NCBI RefSeq assembly: GCF_000522505.1
Contig: NZ_AZMV01000002.1
Coordinates: forward strand, 310,177-374,176
From: Bifidobacterium moukalabense DSM 27321
GTDB taxonomy: Bacteria; Actinomycetota; Actinomycetes; Actinomycetales; Bifidobacteriaceae
DNA: 64,000 nucleotides
Reading direction: 5' to 3'
The translations under genes and the position numbers were made by a program. Below the pieces are notes generated by a model. The model was not told the DNA's origin and ran no database searches. It was given only the letters and a program-made list of their open reading frames with translations. Positions 41,261 to 50,294 of the stretch are shown piece after piece; the first letter of the stretch is position 1; every line of letters starts with the position of its first letter.

Positions 41261-42832
41261 CTAGCGTACCGCACCGGACGGCATGTCGCCCACCACCTGC
41301 ACGACTGTGCCCTCAGGGCAATTGTCGTAGATCCACTTGGCGTCCGCCTCGTACATGTTCACGCAGCCATGCGAACCGTAGTGCACCGGATCGCCGTGCG
41401 CGATGCCATAGTCGTTCCAGCTTGCCGTATGGAATCCCTCGCCGCCGTTGAAGTAGCCGACCCATTTCACATCCTTGGAAAGGTAGCGCGAGCCGTCATC
41501 GTTCAGACCGGTCATATCCTGCACACTGTACTTCAGATAGATGTAGTAGGTGCCCAGATCGGTTTCATGCTTGCCGGCGGTTCCCGTGCATACCAGGAAG
41601 GTCTTGACCGCCTGACCATTTCGGTACACGGTGGCGGTCTGCGAAGCGCGGTCCACCACGATGCGATATTCCGACTTCTTCTGCACGGTATCGAACGCGT
41701 CCACGTCGCTGTCGACGGGAATCGTCGCACCTTGGCCGCTTTGCAGGGCGCTCACCACCTTCGGCGTAAGGGCGGCCACGTTCTTGACCTTCACCCCGTC
41801 CACGCCCTTGACCATGGTCACCAGCACCGTACCGTCGCTGTCGACGGCGTCTTCCTGCGAGACCTTGTCCTGATTGAGCTGATTCGGCACTTCCTGACCA
41901 AGATATTTTCCGATGGCCTGTTCGTCGTAGGTCAGGGAGATCGTGCCCTTGTCCAGGTCGGCGTTCGGCTTGATCCAGGAGGCGACGGCGTCGACCGGCA
42001 GTTCGAAGGTCTTGCCGTTGCCGTTGTCGAGTACGATCTTGTTGTTCAGCCGGATGTTCGCCTCGTTGGCGGCCTGCCGTGCCGCACTCACGCTGACCGG
42101 CATATCGACGTTCTTGTAGCTGATGGATGCGGTGTTGTTGCCGCCCGGCACATTGATGGCGTCCCGTACGGCGGCCAGCACCTTGCTGGTTTCAGGAGCC
42201 CGCCCTTCCTGGCCCTTCACGGTGGTGAAGGCCTGCTCGTCGGCATCGTAGGTGATGGTGGAGGCGACCGCACGCTCATCCTCGTCCACGAACTTGTCGG
42301 TTACATACGTGGCGAGATCAAGCTCGTTGGTTTGCGCCGCAAGCGACACATTGCTTCTGTCGAATGGGTTCACGGCATTGATGTAGCCGAGTTCGCCGCC
42401 ATCGTCATGCTTGGCGGCAAGCAGATTGGAGACGGTTTTGTTGACGTCGACGGTCACGCCGAGATCGGTGAGCTTCGCCGCGGCGGTGTTGCCGTCATTG
42501 TCCGTGATGGTGATGGTGGTGCCCTTCACCGCATTGGTGACGGTGTCCTTCAGCTGTTCCTTGGTCTGCCCTGCAACGCTGGACCCGGCGAAGGTCACGC
42601 CCGGGGCGGCCTTGTCCTGAAAATACCAGCGAGCGGCAAAGAATCCGGCGACCGCAGCGACCAGCAACACCCCTATCAGGCTAAGGGTGAGGATCAGAGG
42701 CCACCTGCTTTTCTTCTTCGCTTCCGGCATGACGAACTCTTCGATGGGAGTGAACACCGCCGGTGTTACCGGAAGCGGTGCGCTCACGACGGTATCGTCT
42801 CCCGCCAGGGCTTGCTCACGCTCGTCAGACAT
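41261..42832 (-). CDS. membrane-anchored L,D-transpeptidase (YkuD family)
   Basis: 523 residues. A cytoplasmic tail and one helix (about 45-70, WPLILTLSLIGVLLVAAVAG) lead to two repeats of the PG-binding-4 domain (LKDTVTNAVKGTTITITD and ASISYKNVDMPVSVSAARQA). A C-terminal YkuD domain follows, with HGDPVHYGSHGCVNMYEAD, where His and Cys form the active site. It would make 3-3 peptidoglycan cross-links or attach partners to the wall. AAGGA precedes the ATG. It forms an operon with gcvH downstream. Confidence 0.93.
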   Translation of the reverse strand: MSDEREQALAGDDTVVSAPLPVTPAVFTPIEEFVMPEAKKKSRWPLILTLSLIGVLLVAAVAGFFAARWYFQDKAAPGVTFAGSSVAGQTKEQLKDTVTNAVKGTTITITDNDGNTAAAKLTDLGVTVDVNKTVSNLLAAKHDDGGELGYINAVNPFDRSNVSLAAQTNELDLATYVTDKFVDEDERAVASTITYDADEQAFTTVKGQEGRAPETSKVLAAVRDAINVPGGNNTASISYKNVDMPVSVSAARQAANEANIRLNNKIVLDNGNGKTFELPVDAVASWIKPNADLDKGTISLTYDEQAIGKYLGQEVPNQLNQDKVSQEDAVDSDGTVLVTMVKGVDGVKVKNVAALTPKVVSALQSGQGATIPVDSDVDAFDTVQKKSEYRIVVDRASQTATVYRNGQAVKTFLVCTGTAGKHETDLGTYYIYLKYSVQDMTGLNDDGSRYLSKDVKWVGYFNGGEGFHTASWNDYGIAHGDPVHYGSHGCVNMYEADAKWIYDNCPEGTVVQVVGDMPSGAVR

Positions 42833-42914
42833 GCTGCTGTTCCTTATGGTCTTCTTCCCCTATCACAACAACCCCCAACTATACGCCGTGCGATGACCAA
42901 TTGCGGCGGCACGT

Positions 42915-44006
42915 TCACGGCAGCTCATGTCCGAGCCATTCCTCGATCATATACCTTGCGATTGTTGCCTTGCCGGGGGCCTCCATACGACCTGCAATCA
43001 GTTCGTTCATGTATTCGTCACGGGTCACCCAACGTGCGGAGAGCGTCTCCTCACCATCCACCCGTATATCGGTGGTCACGGCAAGCCCTTTGAACGCCAT
43101 CATCAGCGATGAGGGGAACGGCCATGGCTGGGAGCCGAGATACCGCAGCTCCCCCACTTCGATGCCGACCTCTTCCTTGGCTTCACGGCGGCAGGCATGC
43201 TCCAGATTCTCGCCGGATTCCACGAATCCCGCGGAGACGGAGTACAGTCCGGCATTGCCCCACGCGCTGTTGTGCTGCAACAGCAGACGGTCCGTGTGGT
43301 CGATGATCGCCGTGATCACGGCCGGTTCCACACGGGGAAACAGCAATCGCCTGCCGTCCGTCTCGTTGGTGCAGCGTTGGGCCCAGCCTCCGAGTGCCGG
43401 TTCGGTCGATGCGCCGCAGGTCGGGCAATGACGCTGGCGCGTATGCCACATGCCCAGCGATATGGCGGTGGTCGCCTGCCCTGCCTCACGGGCGTTGGCA
43501 TGTGGTGCGAAGGCACGCAGATCAACCCAGTCGAAACGTTCCGCGGCGGATTCAAGCAGTGATGGCCCGGTAGCGGCCGTTTCGGCGGCATCGCCTTCAT
43601 CGAAGGCGTCATCGGCACCTTCGTGGGCGCTGTCGGCCACGGGGGTCTCAGCCGCATGCACGCGGGTCACGTCAACGGCCACCACATGTTCGTCGCGCCG
43701 GCCTCCGTACGAGCCGAGGAAGATGGCGAGCGCCGCCGGATGCGAGCGCAGTTCGGCCGCGACGTAGCCTCCCGGCAGCTGTGCGAGCCGCATGTTCACG
43801 TTGGTGTAGCCGGCGATTGCGCCTTGTCCGTGCGGCACCGCCACTTTGCCGTCCTTGATGAGGATGACTTTCGTGGCCGGCTCCGACAGTATGTTCGCGA
43901 ATAGGTCGGGCTCGCCCCTGCGGCTCACCTCATAGTCGATGTCACCTTGTGCCAGTGGCAGGAACGGCAGTGCCTGCGTCAATGCCAAAGGAGAAAACAC
44001 GCTCAT
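42915..44006 (-). CDS. nudC: NADH pyrophosphatase (NudC-type Nudix hydrolase)
   Basis: 363 residues. The Nudix box GFVESGENLEHACRREAKEE and the NudC-specific SQPWPFPSS motif, about 20 residues after the box, identify it. It hydrolyses NADH and may decap NAD-capped RNA. The zinc ribbon has only three visible Cys (CPTC and RC). The N-terminal domain is longer than in E. coli (257 residues total there) and holds an acidic insertion (HEGADDAFDEGDAAETAATG). The start is ATG at 44006, with GGAG/AAGGG upstream. It lies 17 bp after the hydrolase gene. Confidence 0.93.
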   Translation of the reverse strand: MSVFSPLALTQALPFLPLAQGDIDYEVSRRGEPDLFANILSEPATKVILIKDGKVAVPHGQGAIAGYTNVNMRLAQLPGGYVAAELRSHPAALAIFLGSYGGRRDEHVVAVDVTRVHAAETPVADSAHEGADDAFDEGDAAETAATGPSLLESAAERFDWVDLRAFAPHANAREAGQATTAISLGMWHTRQRHCPTCGASTEPALGGWAQRCTNETDGRRLLFPRVEPAVITAIIDHTDRLLLQHNSAWGNAGLYSVSAGFVESGENLEHACRREAKEEVGIEVGELRYLGSQPWPFPSSLMMAFKGLAVTTDIRVDGEETLSARWVTRDEYMNELIAGRMEAPGKATIARYMIEEWLGHELP

Positions 44007-44023
44007 CGCTTTCCCTTCTCCGA

Positions 44024-44872
44024 TCACGCTATCCTACGAACGAGCTGCCGCAGCGCCTCGGCCACCGCTTCGGGATGCTCATACGCACTGAAGTGCCCGC
44101 AATCGCCGATGATGGTGAAGTCCACGTTCGTGCCGGTCATCGCGTCCGCCACCGGACCCATCACTTCGGGCGGGCTAGACGGATCCTTGTCGCCGCAGAT
44201 CACCGCGCTTGGCGTGCTTACCTTCGCCAGCACATCGTTGAGATCCGGGCGCCCTGCGGCCATGCGTTCGCGCCAGGCGATGCCGTCGGCCGGCTGCTCG
44301 TTGATCCACAGTGTGAATTGGCGGGCGTATTCGGCGGATTGCTTGATGCTGGAGTCTGTCTCGTTGGCCACGGCGAATCCCATCACCGGATCATGCGTAC
44401 CGGTGGCTTCGCATTCCTCGGCGATGGCGACGCGTCTGCCACGCGTTGCCGTCGAATCCGCATCGGCTTTCGTGTCGCACAGGGCAAGGCCGGCCACCGC
44501 TTCGGGATGCAGTCGCTGAATGTCGAGTATCAGGTAGCCTCCCATGGAGAGGCCCACCCAGATGGCCTTTTCGTAGCCGGCATCATGAATCAGGTCCACG
44601 TATGCGTCCGCCATGCGGTCAAGGGCATGGGGGAACGTGCCGTCCGCATCCCTGCCTCCGCTGGCCTCATCGCTCGGAATCGGGCCTTCGCCCGCACCGG
44701 GCATGTCCGGAGCCCAAATCGGAAAGCGTGCCATGCCGTGCTCGTCTCCGATCCGTGCAAGTTCGGCGGCGCACCGGTCCCACATGCGGTGATCCACCGG
44801 GAACCCGTGCACCAGCACCACGGGAATCCCCTTCCCTTCGCGATATACGGTGTTCTTCAGTTCGATTCCCAT
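44024..44872 (-). CDS. alpha/beta-fold hydrolase
   Basis: 282 residues. VVLVHGFPVDHRMW carries the oxyanion-hole His-Gly, GLSMGG holds the nucleophile Ser, ICGDKDPSSPPE the acid region and GDCGHFSAYEHPEAV the catalytic His. The substrate is unknown; the family includes esterases and lactonases. GGAG lies 6 nt before the ATG at 44872, so the in-frame ATG at 44884 is rejected. Probably co-transcribed with nudC. Confidence 0.9.
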   Translation of the reverse strand: MGIELKNTVYREGKGIPVVLVHGFPVDHRMWDRCAAELARIGDEHGMARFPIWAPDMPGAGEGPIPSDEASGGRDADGTFPHALDRMADAYVDLIHDAGYEKAIWVGLSMGGYLILDIQRLHPEAVAGLALCDTKADADSTATRGRRVAIAEECEATGTHDPVMGFAVANETDSSIKQSAEYARQFTLWINEQPADGIAWRERMAAGRPDLNDVLAKVSTPSAVICGDKDPSSPPEVMGPVADAMTGTNVDFTIIGDCGHFSAYEHPEAVAEALRQLVRRIA

Positions 44873-44912
44873 TGCATACTCCAATCCGTCTCGCCCGTCG
44901 GCGTCTCAGCCG

Positions 44913-45533
44913 TCACCGGCCGGCCCAGGCCAGCGCCTGCCTCACAATCGTTCCATATCCGTTGCCCATCTGCCCGATGAACGTGTCAAGCATCGCACCG
45001 TTCGGATCGACCCATTCCACGTCCAACGTCTCGTCCTGCGGCTTGCAATCGCCCGCGATCGGCACCACGTAGCACAACGCAATCGCATGCTGCCGGGCAT
45101 CGAAGAAATCCGAGATGCCGGGGGTGGGGAAGAATTCCGCCACCGTGAACGGCTGCAGGCTGGTCGGCAATACCGGCAGGGCGATGTCTCCCAGATCCTT
45201 GGCGACGTTACGGGCGATCGCCTCGCGAATCGACTCATGGTAGAGCACACGTCCGGCGATCAGCGTCCGTTCGACGCTGCCGTCATCGGAGACTCGCAGC
45301 AACGATCCGACCTGTGCCACGCGACCGAGCTCATCGGTGCGCACCGGCACGATCTGCACGTAGGGAATCGGCATTTCGCCGCGCATGCGGTTGATTTCGT
45401 CGGAGCTGAGCCATCCGGGCGGATTGCCCATTCCACGGATGAAATCCTCCGGCGTGATGTCGTCGAATTCACCGCGCCTACGTCCGGCATCGAAATCGCC
45501 CTCGTCGGGCACCTCATCATTCATCACTGGCAT
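44913..45533 (-). CDS. Nudix-like DUF4916 protein
   Basis: 206 residues. The segments PPGWLSSDEINRMRGEMPIP and VQIVPVRTDELGRV with GRVLYHESIREAIARNVAKD resemble DUF4916, an actinobacterial Nudix-like family; a canonical Nudix box is not present, so activity is uncertain. Three in-frame starts compete. ATG 45533 has GATAAT (complement of 45541-45546) 7 nt upstream and fits a leaderless mRNA; ATG 45524 has GGGAGG 10 nt upstream. Divergent from the thioredoxin gene. Confidence 0.78.
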   Translation of the reverse strand: MPVMNDEVPDEGDFDAGRRRGEFDDITPEDFIRGMGNPPGWLSSDEINRMRGEMPIPYVQIVPVRTDELGRVAQVGSLLRVSDDGSVERTLIAGRVLYHESIREAIARNVAKDLGDIALPVLPTSLQPFTVAEFFPTPGISDFFDARQHAIALCYVVPIAGDCKPQDETLDVEWVDPNGAMLDTFIGQMGNGYGTIVRQALAWAGR

Positions 45534-45626
45534 GCCTCCCATTATCGCGCACCCCGCGTAACGTTCAAGCGTTTTGCCGTTCCTCCCATAGCGGACAATG
45601 GAATGCATGGCGAATGCCGCGGGTTA

Positions 45627-45632
45627 TATACT
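45627..45632 (+). promoter_or_regulatory. -10 element of the thioredoxin gene
   Basis: TATACT lies 27 bp before the thioredoxin ATG in a short divergent gap; no convincing -35 is seen. Confidence 0.5.
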
Positions 45633-45659
45633 GCACACACACGAATGTAAGGAGCAGCT

Positions 45660-46004
45660 ATGGCAACGCATGCAGTCACCTCTGAGAACTTCAACGAGGT
45701 CATCGAAGGCAATGATCTCGTGTTCGTGGATTTCTGGGCCACCTGGTGCGGTCCGTGCCGCGCGTTCGGCCCAACCTTCGAGAAGGCGAGCGAGGCGAAT
45801 CCCGACATCTACTTCGCCAAGGTGGACATCGACCAGAATCCCGATCTTGCGCAGGCGGCCAAGGTGCAGGCCGTTCCGACGCTGATGGTCGTCAAGAAGC
45901 AGCAGATCGTGTTCCAGCAGGCCGGTGCCCTGCGCGCCTCCGATCTGGACGATCTGATCGGCCAGGCCAAGGCGTTGGATGTGAGTGCCGGCTCCGATTC
46001 CTGA
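45660..46004 (+). CDS. thioredoxin
   Basis: 114 residues, single-domain. The redox motif is WATWCGPCRAFGPTFE, and cis-Pro occurs in VPTLMVV. It reduces disulfides of cytoplasmic proteins, fed by thioredoxin reductase. AAGGAG lies just before the ATG. A stretch near the C-terminus (ALDVSAGSDS) is probably disordered. Monocistronic; the next gene has its own -10 (TAAAAT at 46022-46027). Confidence 0.94.
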   Translation: MATHAVTSENFNEVIEGNDLVFVDFWATWCGPCRAFGPTFEKASEANPDIYFAKVDIDQNPDLAQAAKVQAVPTLMVVKKQQIVFQQAGALRASDLDDLIGQAKALDVSAGSDS

Positions 46005-46121
46005 TGATCGAGCGCTTGGGGTAAAATGCTCTTTTAGATGTGCGCATTCCGGCGAAGCCCTTGCGGCCGCGCGCAGAATCCGAATTCGTCGAGGCACATG
46101 AAGTCGCTTTTTAGGAGCAGA

Positions 46122-47138
46122 ATGGCTAACCACAGCAAGCATGGCCGTCCGTTTACCCTGAGCCTGCCGAACAGGTCCCAGTGCGTGAAGATCGTCGCAA
46201 CGGTTGCGGCGGTGGGGCTGCTGGCTACCGGTGGCATTGTTTCGCATAATTTCTATGCGTCATCCACCCAGGCGGAACCGACCGCACGCGTCACCGCCTA
46301 CTCCGCCACCGATGCCGAGGCGTCCCGCGGCAACGCCCGTGAGGCGCTTGGCGGCGACACCTCATATGTCACCGTGAAGATCAACGGCAAGTCCCGCGTG
46401 GTGCCGGGCACCAACTTCACCAATGTCAAGTCCGTGCTGGAAGCCGGCAACATCACGCTTGAACCGGAAGACACGGTCTCCCCGTCGCTGACCACCAAGG
46501 TCGACGAGAAGACCGTGATCACCGTCAACCGTGCAGGCGCCTCCGTCGAGGTCGCCGACTCGTCGATCGCGTTCAATGTCGTAAAGAAGGAGACCTCCTC
46601 ACTGCCGAAGGGTCAGGAGAAGGTCGAGACCGAGGGCGAAGAGGGCGTGATGGAATCCACGAACCTCGTGACCCGTTCCGGTGACACCGTCGTCTCCTCG
46701 AACATGATCAGCTCGTATGTGAAGAAGGCCCCGGTCGACAAGGTGGTGCTCGTCGGCACCGGCTCCACGTCCACATCATCGTCGTCGTCCTCCTCTTCGT
46801 CCAGCAGCACCGCTTCGGTCGGCACCACCGTACCGGCCGGCGACATGCAGCAGTGGGCTCATGACTATCTGATTTCCAACGGCTATACCGAAGCCGATTT
46901 CACCGCGACCGTGTACATCATCTCGCATGAATCCGGCTGGAACGTGTCCGCCACGAACCCGAGTTCCGGCGCATACGGCCTGCCGCAGGCGTTGCCCGGC
47001 AGCAAGATGGTCAGCGCCGGTTCCGACTGGGCCACCAACTATCAGACCCAGCTCAAGTGGTTCTGGGGTTATTGCGCCTCACGCTACGGTTCCATTCAGG
47101 GAGCCTACAGCTACTGGCTCGCCCACAAGTGCTACTGA
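46122..47138 (+). CDS. secreted G5-domain, transglycosylase-like protein (Rpf-like)
   Basis: 338 residues. An N-terminal membrane or signal segment (IVATVAAVGLLATGGIVSH) is followed by a DUF348-like ubiquitin fold (VTVKINGKSRVVPGTNFTNV) and a G5 domain (region 150-215). A serine-run linker comes next, then a C-terminal transglycosylase-like domain with probable catalytic Glu in IISHESGWNVSATN. The same plan occurs in actinobacterial resuscitation-promoting factors and other wall hydrolases, which cleave peptidoglycan outside the cell. TAGGAG precedes the ATG at 46122. Codons from 46038 are in frame but lack a ribosome-binding site. Confidence 0.87.
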   Translation: MANHSKHGRPFTLSLPNRSQCVKIVATVAAVGLLATGGIVSHNFYASSTQAEPTARVTAYSATDAEASRGNAREALGGDTSYVTVKINGKSRVVPGTNFTNVKSVLEAGNITLEPEDTVSPSLTTKVDEKTVITVNRAGASVEVADSSIAFNVVKKETSSLPKGQEKVETEGEEGVMESTNLVTRSGDTVVSSNMISSYVKKAPVDKVVLVGTGSTSTSSSSSSSSSSSTASVGTTVPAGDMQQWAHDYLISNGYTEADFTATVYIISHESGWNVSATNPSSGAYGLPQALPGSKMVSAGSDWATNYQTQLKWFWGYCASRYGSIQGAYSYWLAHKCY

Positions 47139-47140
47139 TT

Positions 47141-47184
47141 CGGAACCCGTGTGGCGCATGGAACCATACGTCACACGGGTTCCG
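47141..47184 (+). terminator. first hairpin after the Rpf-like gene
   Basis: CGGAACCCGTGTG (47141-47153) and CACACGGGTTCCG (47172-47184) form a perfect 13-bp stem that begins two bases after the stop codon. Confidence 0.75.
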
Positions 47185-47189
47185 ATCTC

Positions 47190-47232
47190 AAAAAAGCGCA
47201 AGTCCCGTACGTCCGCGCGTACGGGACTTTTC
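47190..47232. terminator. second hairpin, bidirectional terminator
   Basis: AAGTCCCGTACG (47200-47211) pairs with CGTACGGGACTT (47218-47229), flanked by an A-run on the left and TTTT overlapping the right end. It can act on both strands between convergent genes. Confidence 0.85.
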
Positions 47233-47284
47233 GTATACCGGCCACGGATCCGGTCACCTTACGTCAAGCGGCATGATCCCACGG

Positions 47285-48136
47285 TTACTCGGAAATGCCT
47301 GTCGCGCTGAATTCGTCAATGGCCTTCTGAAGCATCTTAAGCTGATTGATGTATACGTTCGGATCGGCGGAAGCGGACGTGGTCGCCGTCTGCTGGGCAT
47401 CGTTCAACGCCGCGAACAAATCCTGGCGGGCGTTCAGGTCGTTGGAATGCACGGTACCGAGCACGTTCTGGCCATCATTGACCTTGTTGACCAGCTCGGC
47501 CTTCGCCACGGCGACATCGCGGGCGTTTTTTGAACGCTCCACTGCGGTCTTGGCACTCAGAATGGCTTCGACCTTGTCCCCCAACTTGCGGGTGGCCTCG
47601 GTGATGCTTTCATCGCTGGCCTGGTTGTCCTCGGCTGAGGCTGACGCGTCGCAGCCGGCGGTGAGCTTGGTCTTTTCATTGCCCTTGTCGACTGCGGCGC
47701 GCAGGTCAGCCACTGTCTGTGGATCCTGTACCTGGTTCTTTGCGATCAACAGATCGTCGGCCGCGCCGTCGATGGTCTTCTTCAAACGTTCCGTATTGGA
47801 ATGATAGATATCGACGGACTGTTGGCAGGAGCTCAGCACCTCCTGGCTGTCGACATGTTGACGGAAGTTGAGCGCAAGGCCCGTCACCACCGTGGCGACC
47901 ACGGCGATCGCAGCGGTACCGACCAGCTCGCGGCGATGCCGGTATACGAATCCCTTCGGCTTCACTTCTGCTATTGAACCTCCGATATTACCAACCGAGA
48001 GTCCCCTGGAAACGTCCTCTTCGGCGAGCCGGTCCTCTTCGGTTAGGGGAAAATCATAAGTCCTCGCGGTACCCGCACCGTGATTTCCACTTGGAGCATG
48101 CACTTCTGGCCATTCCCCGAACTCATTTCCCGACAT
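47285..48136 (-). CDS. single-pass membrane protein of unknown function with coiled-coil region
   Basis: 283 residues. A ~75-residue cytoplasmic part and one transmembrane helix (ELVGTAAIAVVATVVTGLAL) precede a helical extracytoplasmic domain rich in Lys/Asp/Asn/Ala. Two Cys (SSCQQ, AGCD) may pair. No motif is recognised. The plan is like the 3481-4548 product. The start is taken at ATG 48136 (MSGNEFGEW), with AAGGG upstream; the open codons up to 48250 run into the EPS promoter region. Confidence 0.75.
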   Translation of the reverse strand: MSGNEFGEWPEVHAPSGNHGAGTARTYDFPLTEEDRLAEEDVSRGLSVGNIGGSIAEVKPKGFVYRHRRELVGTAAIAVVATVVTGLALNFRQHVDSQEVLSSCQQSVDIYHSNTERLKKTIDGAADDLLIAKNQVQDPQTVADLRAAVDKGNEKTKLTAGCDASASAEDNQASDESITEATRKLGDKVEAILSAKTAVERSKNARDVAVAKAELVNKVNDGQNVLGTVHSNDLNARQDLFAALNDAQQTATTSASADPNVYINQLKMLQKAIDEFSATGISE

Positions 48137-48230
48137 ACTCCGGTATTCCCTTCTAAAATTTCCACTGTCCTCTCGCACATTATACGGATGCCGTGCCACA
48201 AAGGGGGAGACCAGTAAACATCCGACGGAC

Positions 48231-48265
48231 ATATTTAGGGGAGCGGGCAAGTATGTTTAGGGGAG
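48231..48265 (+). repeat. 22-bp-spaced direct repeats upstream of the EPS genes
   Basis: ATATTTAGGGGAG (48231-48243) and ATGTTTAGGGGAG (48253-48265) differ at one base and are spaced 22 bp start to start, about two helical turns. A weaker relative, AAAGGGGGAGACC, lies near 48200. They precede a TATTATACG -10-like stretch and the first EPS gene, and may bind an activator (inference). Confidence 0.6.
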
Positions 48266-48363
48266 AGACAGACGTGCCTGGATAAGAGTATTATACGTAT
48301 GTGAGAGGGTGTTGGCACCACCCTAACGTATGTGGGTTTCAGAAAACAATTCGAGGGGAAAGC

Positions 48364-49518
48364 ATGATCACGGCCAAGAAGAAGCTGCTCATAGTCCAAG
48401 AGGCTATGGGCGGTTGCGGTCGTAACGTCGTGGATATCGTCAACGGCATCGACCACGACAGGTTCGACGTGACGGTCGCCTACGGGACAGACCGACTTGA
48501 TGATTATTACCGCAAGGCCCTGCCCGAGATGGAAAAGCATGCGACACTCATCCCCATCCCCGAACTGACCCGGGATATTTCCGCATCGAACGACATCAGA
48601 GCATGGTTGCGCGTACATGAGCTCATCAAGCAGATCAAGCCCGATATTCTGCACTGCCATAGCTCGAAAGCGGGCATCATCGGCCGCTCCGCAATCATTG
48701 GCAGCCATGTGGCGAAGGTATTCTACACACCTCACGCCTACTCATTCCAGGCTTGGGAATTTTCCGAGTCCAAAAAACTGCTGTTCGTGATGCTCGAGCG
48801 AATGTTCAGCCACCTGCTCACCACCCGTACGTTCAACGTTTCCGCCGGCGAGTGTGATATCGCATTGAGGTATGGGATCGACAATCCGAATAAGTTCAAG
48901 GTCGTCTATAACGGCATTCCCGATATTGAATTGCCTTCGCACGATGAAGCGTTGCGGGCGCTGGGATTGTCCGGCTTGCCGCAGGACTCGATCGTAGTCG
49001 GTTCGACCGTGCGCCTGGCCGCGCAGAAGGACCCGATGACATTTGTGAAGGTCGCCAAGATGGTGGTCGAGCATAATCCGCGCGTGCATTTCGTTTGCGT
49101 GGGTGATGGAGACCTGCAGGATGATGTGGCGAGGTTCGTCGAAAGCAACGGCCTTGCCGACCACGTGCACCTGCTCGGCTACCGTGATGATGCGGAACGT
49201 ATCGTCACGGCGTTCGACGTATACCTGCTGACCTCACTGTATGAAGGACTGCCGTATTCATTGGTCGAGTCATTGCGTGCGGGTGTGCCGATCGTGGCGA
49301 CGAATGTGACCGGCAGCAACGAAGTGGTAAGACCTGGCGTGAACGGCTACCTGTTCGAGGTGGGGGATGTGGAGGACGGCGCACGCCAGGTGGAACGCAT
49401 CATCTCCGAGCGATCCCGTGGTGGTGGGTTTTCCCCTGATGCCGTTCGTGGCACCTATCTCGACAGGTTCACATCGGCATGCATGCTTGACAGCGTACAG
49501 CAAAGCTATCTGAACTGA
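48364..49518 (+). CDS. glycosyltransferase family 4 (EPS locus)
   Basis: 384 residues with a two-domain GT-B fold. The N-terminal part has LLIVQEAMGGCGRNVVDIVN; the C-terminal part has the family block SLYEGLPYSLVESLRAGVPIVATNVTG, with the EX7E motif. It should add one sugar of the repeat unit to the lipid-linked intermediate. GGGGAAAGC precedes the ATG at 48364. It is the first gene of the EPS locus, with its own promoter region and direct repeats upstream. Confidence 0.9.
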   Translation: MITAKKKLLIVQEAMGGCGRNVVDIVNGIDHDRFDVTVAYGTDRLDDYYRKALPEMEKHATLIPIPELTRDISASNDIRAWLRVHELIKQIKPDILHCHSSKAGIIGRSAIIGSHVAKVFYTPHAYSFQAWEFSESKKLLFVMLERMFSHLLTTRTFNVSAGECDIALRYGIDNPNKFKVVYNGIPDIELPSHDEALRALGLSGLPQDSIVVGSTVRLAAQKDPMTFVKVAKMVVEHNPRVHFVCVGDGDLQDDVARFVESNGLADHVHLLGYRDDAERIVTAFDVYLLTSLYEGLPYSLVESLRAGVPIVATNVTGSNEVVRPGVNGYLFEVGDVEDGARQVERIISERSRGGGFSPDAVRGTYLDRFTSACMLDSVQQSYLN

Positions 49519-49653
49519 AACGGCGAACGGCGCACCGTACGGATAGGGTTAATATACAACCCTCATCAACGAAAACAAGCAATGCGGCAATCCCTCCAGT
49601 TCCGCCATATCCGAGAGGATATCCCCGCAAAGGACTTGTCTCCCCTGACCCCT

Positions 49654-49659
49654 TATAAT
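49654..49659 (+). promoter_or_regulatory. -10 element before the acetyltransferase gene
   Basis: TATAAT lies 31 bp before the ATG at 49691, in a 172-bp gap that otherwise holds nothing recognised. No good -35. Confidence 0.5.
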
Positions 49660-49690
49660 TCCCCTTAGCAGCAAAAAGAGAGGACCACAG

Positions 49691-50277
49691 ATGCAGAGCA
49701 TCTGCAAAGAGGGGCGCGCCGTGATTCAGACCAAAACTGACTTGCAGCGATTCCTATCCCTGGAAAAAACCGCGTACCTATATGGCGACCGCCGCGACAC
49801 GCTCATCGCATACCTCACCAACGACCCAAGAGTTCAGATCTGGCGATACCAGAAGCGACTGCGTATATGCGAATACCGATATAACAACCGCCACAAGACG
49901 CCACTGCATTTTCTTGCCTTTCTTTTGGCACGCAGAAAGAAGAACTATTTAGGAAGCCGACTCGGCATTTGAAATCTCCGAAAATGTTTTCGACGAAGGA
50001 CTTCGCATCTACCATTACGGCAACATCGTCGTGAATGGAGATTCACGCATCGGTAAGAACTGCGTATTGCACGGTGCCAATTGCATTGGCAACGCGGCGA
50101 CGGATTTTACCGCTCCCCAGCTGGGCGACAATATCGACATCGGCGTTGGCGCGTCGGTCATTGGCAATGTAACCATCGCCGATGGAACTCGAATCGGAGC
50201 GGGAGCCGTCGTCACACGTTCGATCCTGGAAAAAAAATACCACCATTGCTGGCATACCAGCCAAGACGCTACATTAA
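49691..50277 (+). pseudogene. serine-acetyltransferase-like (hexapeptide) gene, two frameshifts
   Basis: The N-terminal 93 codons (to the TGA at 49970-49972) give a CysE-type helical domain ending KKNYLGSRLG. The next frame continues directly as FEISENVFDEGL and the left-handed beta-helix GDSRIGKNCVLHGANCIGN. Dropping one base near 49967 joins them. A second shift sits in a run of eight As (50230-50237): with seven As the reading becomes LEKNTTIAGIPAKTLH followed by TAA at 50275-50277, the normal end of such enzymes. The repaired length, 195 residues, fits the family. It would acetylate a sugar or serine in the EPS pathway. The same family ends the window at 63887. Confidence 0.85.
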
Positions 50278-50294
50278 GCCATATCGGAGAACAC

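Noticed and set aside
46005..46121. Possible c-di-AMP riboswitch before the Rpf-like gene
   Set aside because: The leader is only about 90 nt and lacks the conserved cores of that riboswitch class.
49519..49690. Small RNA gene or tRNA in the gap after the first GT4
   Set aside because: No cloverleaf and no terminator hairpin; only a -10 element is supported.
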